From assembly GCF_900188485.1 (NCBI RefSeq), contig NZ_FZPH01000031.1, positions 1-58,554 on the forward strand: 58,554 bases of DNA, given 5' to 3'. A program made the translations under genes and the position numbers. Below are positions 58,207 to 58,554 of the stretch, one piece after another. Positions within the stretch are counted from its first letter, which is position 1; every line of letters starts with the position of its first letter. Under the pieces are notes generated by a model. That model did not search any database, had not been told where the DNA came from, and saw nothing but the letters and a program-made list of their open reading frames with translations. The stretch is from Asanoa hainanensis (GTDB lineage: Bacteria > Actinomycetota > Actinomycetes > Mycobacteriales > Micromonosporaceae).

Positions 58207-58554
58207 TCATTTGGGGTTGTTTCTGGTCAGTAGGTTGAGGCGGACGGCTCGGCGGTAGCAGATCAAGGCGCAGGCCAGGGAGAGGAATCCGGTGTAGTGG
58301 GAAGCCTTGCGCTCGTAGCGGCGGGCCAGGCGACGGAACCGGCTGACCCATTCCAGGCAGCGTTCGATGACGTAGCGGTGCCGGCCGAGGTGAGTGGCCG
58401 ATTCGATGCCTTTACGCGCGATCCGGGCGATCATGCCGCGCCGCCGGACTGCCTCGCGGCAGGACCGGTAGTCGTAACCCTTGTCGCCGTGGAGCTTGCC
58501 GGGCCACCGGCGGGGCCGTCCGAGCGGCTGCCGGACCGCACGCAGGCTGTCGAG
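58207..58554 (-). mobile_element. IS5-family transposase, C-terminal part (runs off the window)
   Basis: Minus-strand frame reading into the window from the right edge: LDSLRAVRQPLGRPRRWPGK, LHGDKGYDYRSCREAV (DDE region), IGRHRYVIERCLEWVSRFRR with the catalytic Glu, and ending TRNNPK at TGA 58207. The HGDKGYDY and VIERCLEW motifs are typical of IS5/IS427-type transposases. The presumed IS end lies around 58195-58206 (GAGACGTGG on the minus strand); the start is outside the window. Confidence 0.9.

Noticed and set aside
1-58554. CRISPR array, prophage, or biosynthetic gene cluster
   Set aside because: I saw no regularly spaced repeats, phage structural genes, or PKS/NRPS-type genes in the window.

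Overview
The window is very GC-rich, with actinobacterial gene content and start-codon use (many GTG starts, ATGA and GTGA overlaps). Gene content and protein style suggest a Micromonosporaceae-type actinomycete; this is inference, because only about 228 nt of 16S rRNA is present. Positions 27119-39633 hold the conserved core cluster crgA - DUF881 - (class E sortase) - trpG/pabA - pknB - pknA - pbpA - rodA - pstP - fhaB - fhaA. This is the same order as Mycobacterium tuberculosis Rv0011c-Rv0020c, which normally lies near the replication origin.

Layout. 1-2625: 5' end of a 16S rRNA gene (minus strand) with three sigma70-like promoters and a leader, then about 1.8 kb of mostly decayed sequence. 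2626-11309: map, small regulators (XRE, PadR, ArsR), a PP2C-like protein, an ArsR/SRPBCC/hydrolase operon, an FAD monooxygenase, a RelE/HigB-type toxin-antitoxin pair and tRNA-Gly(CCC). 11466-17894: secreted M43 metalloprotease, PNPOx-like protein, dcd, NlpC/P60 hydrolase, two CNNM/CorC-type membrane proteins, DedA. 17984-24678: a glycosyltransferase with a polyproline linker, a two-component system, and a stretch with several broken genes. 24810-27002: an EtfD-like membrane Fe-S oxidoreductase. 27119-39633: the cell-wall and Ser/Thr-kinase cluster. 39886-45843: tRNA-Leu(CAG), an epimerase/WecG glycosyltransferase pair and two tandem secreted subtilisins. 46046-58206: small hypothetical proteins, an XRE-DUF397 pair, a proline-rich surface protein, a long hairpin element, a PASTA protein without a kinase domain, a GCS2 ligase, YceI/MarR and an XRE-NB-ARC-TPR regulator. 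58207-58554: a truncated IS5-type transposase.

How the genes work together. The kinase cluster forms one signalling and wall-synthesis module. PknA/PknB phosphorylate targets, PstP reverses this, FhaA/FhaB read phosphothreonine, and PbpA/RodA build septal or polar wall. Two neighbouring membrane proteins, the class E sortase and the kinase-less PASTA protein at 49962, carry repeated Thr-x-x-(Ile/Leu/Val) motifs in their predicted cytoplasmic tails. This is the spacing FHA domains read. I suggest they are multisite docking tails for the module (inference).

The most unusual observations are those Thr repeats, a 164-nt near-perfect single hairpin between two convergent genes (49799-49962), several genes with internal out-of-frame deletions between 6.5 and 24.1 kb, a TetR-type palindrome before the EtfD-like gene, and two genes whose natural N-termini lack a canonical start codon.
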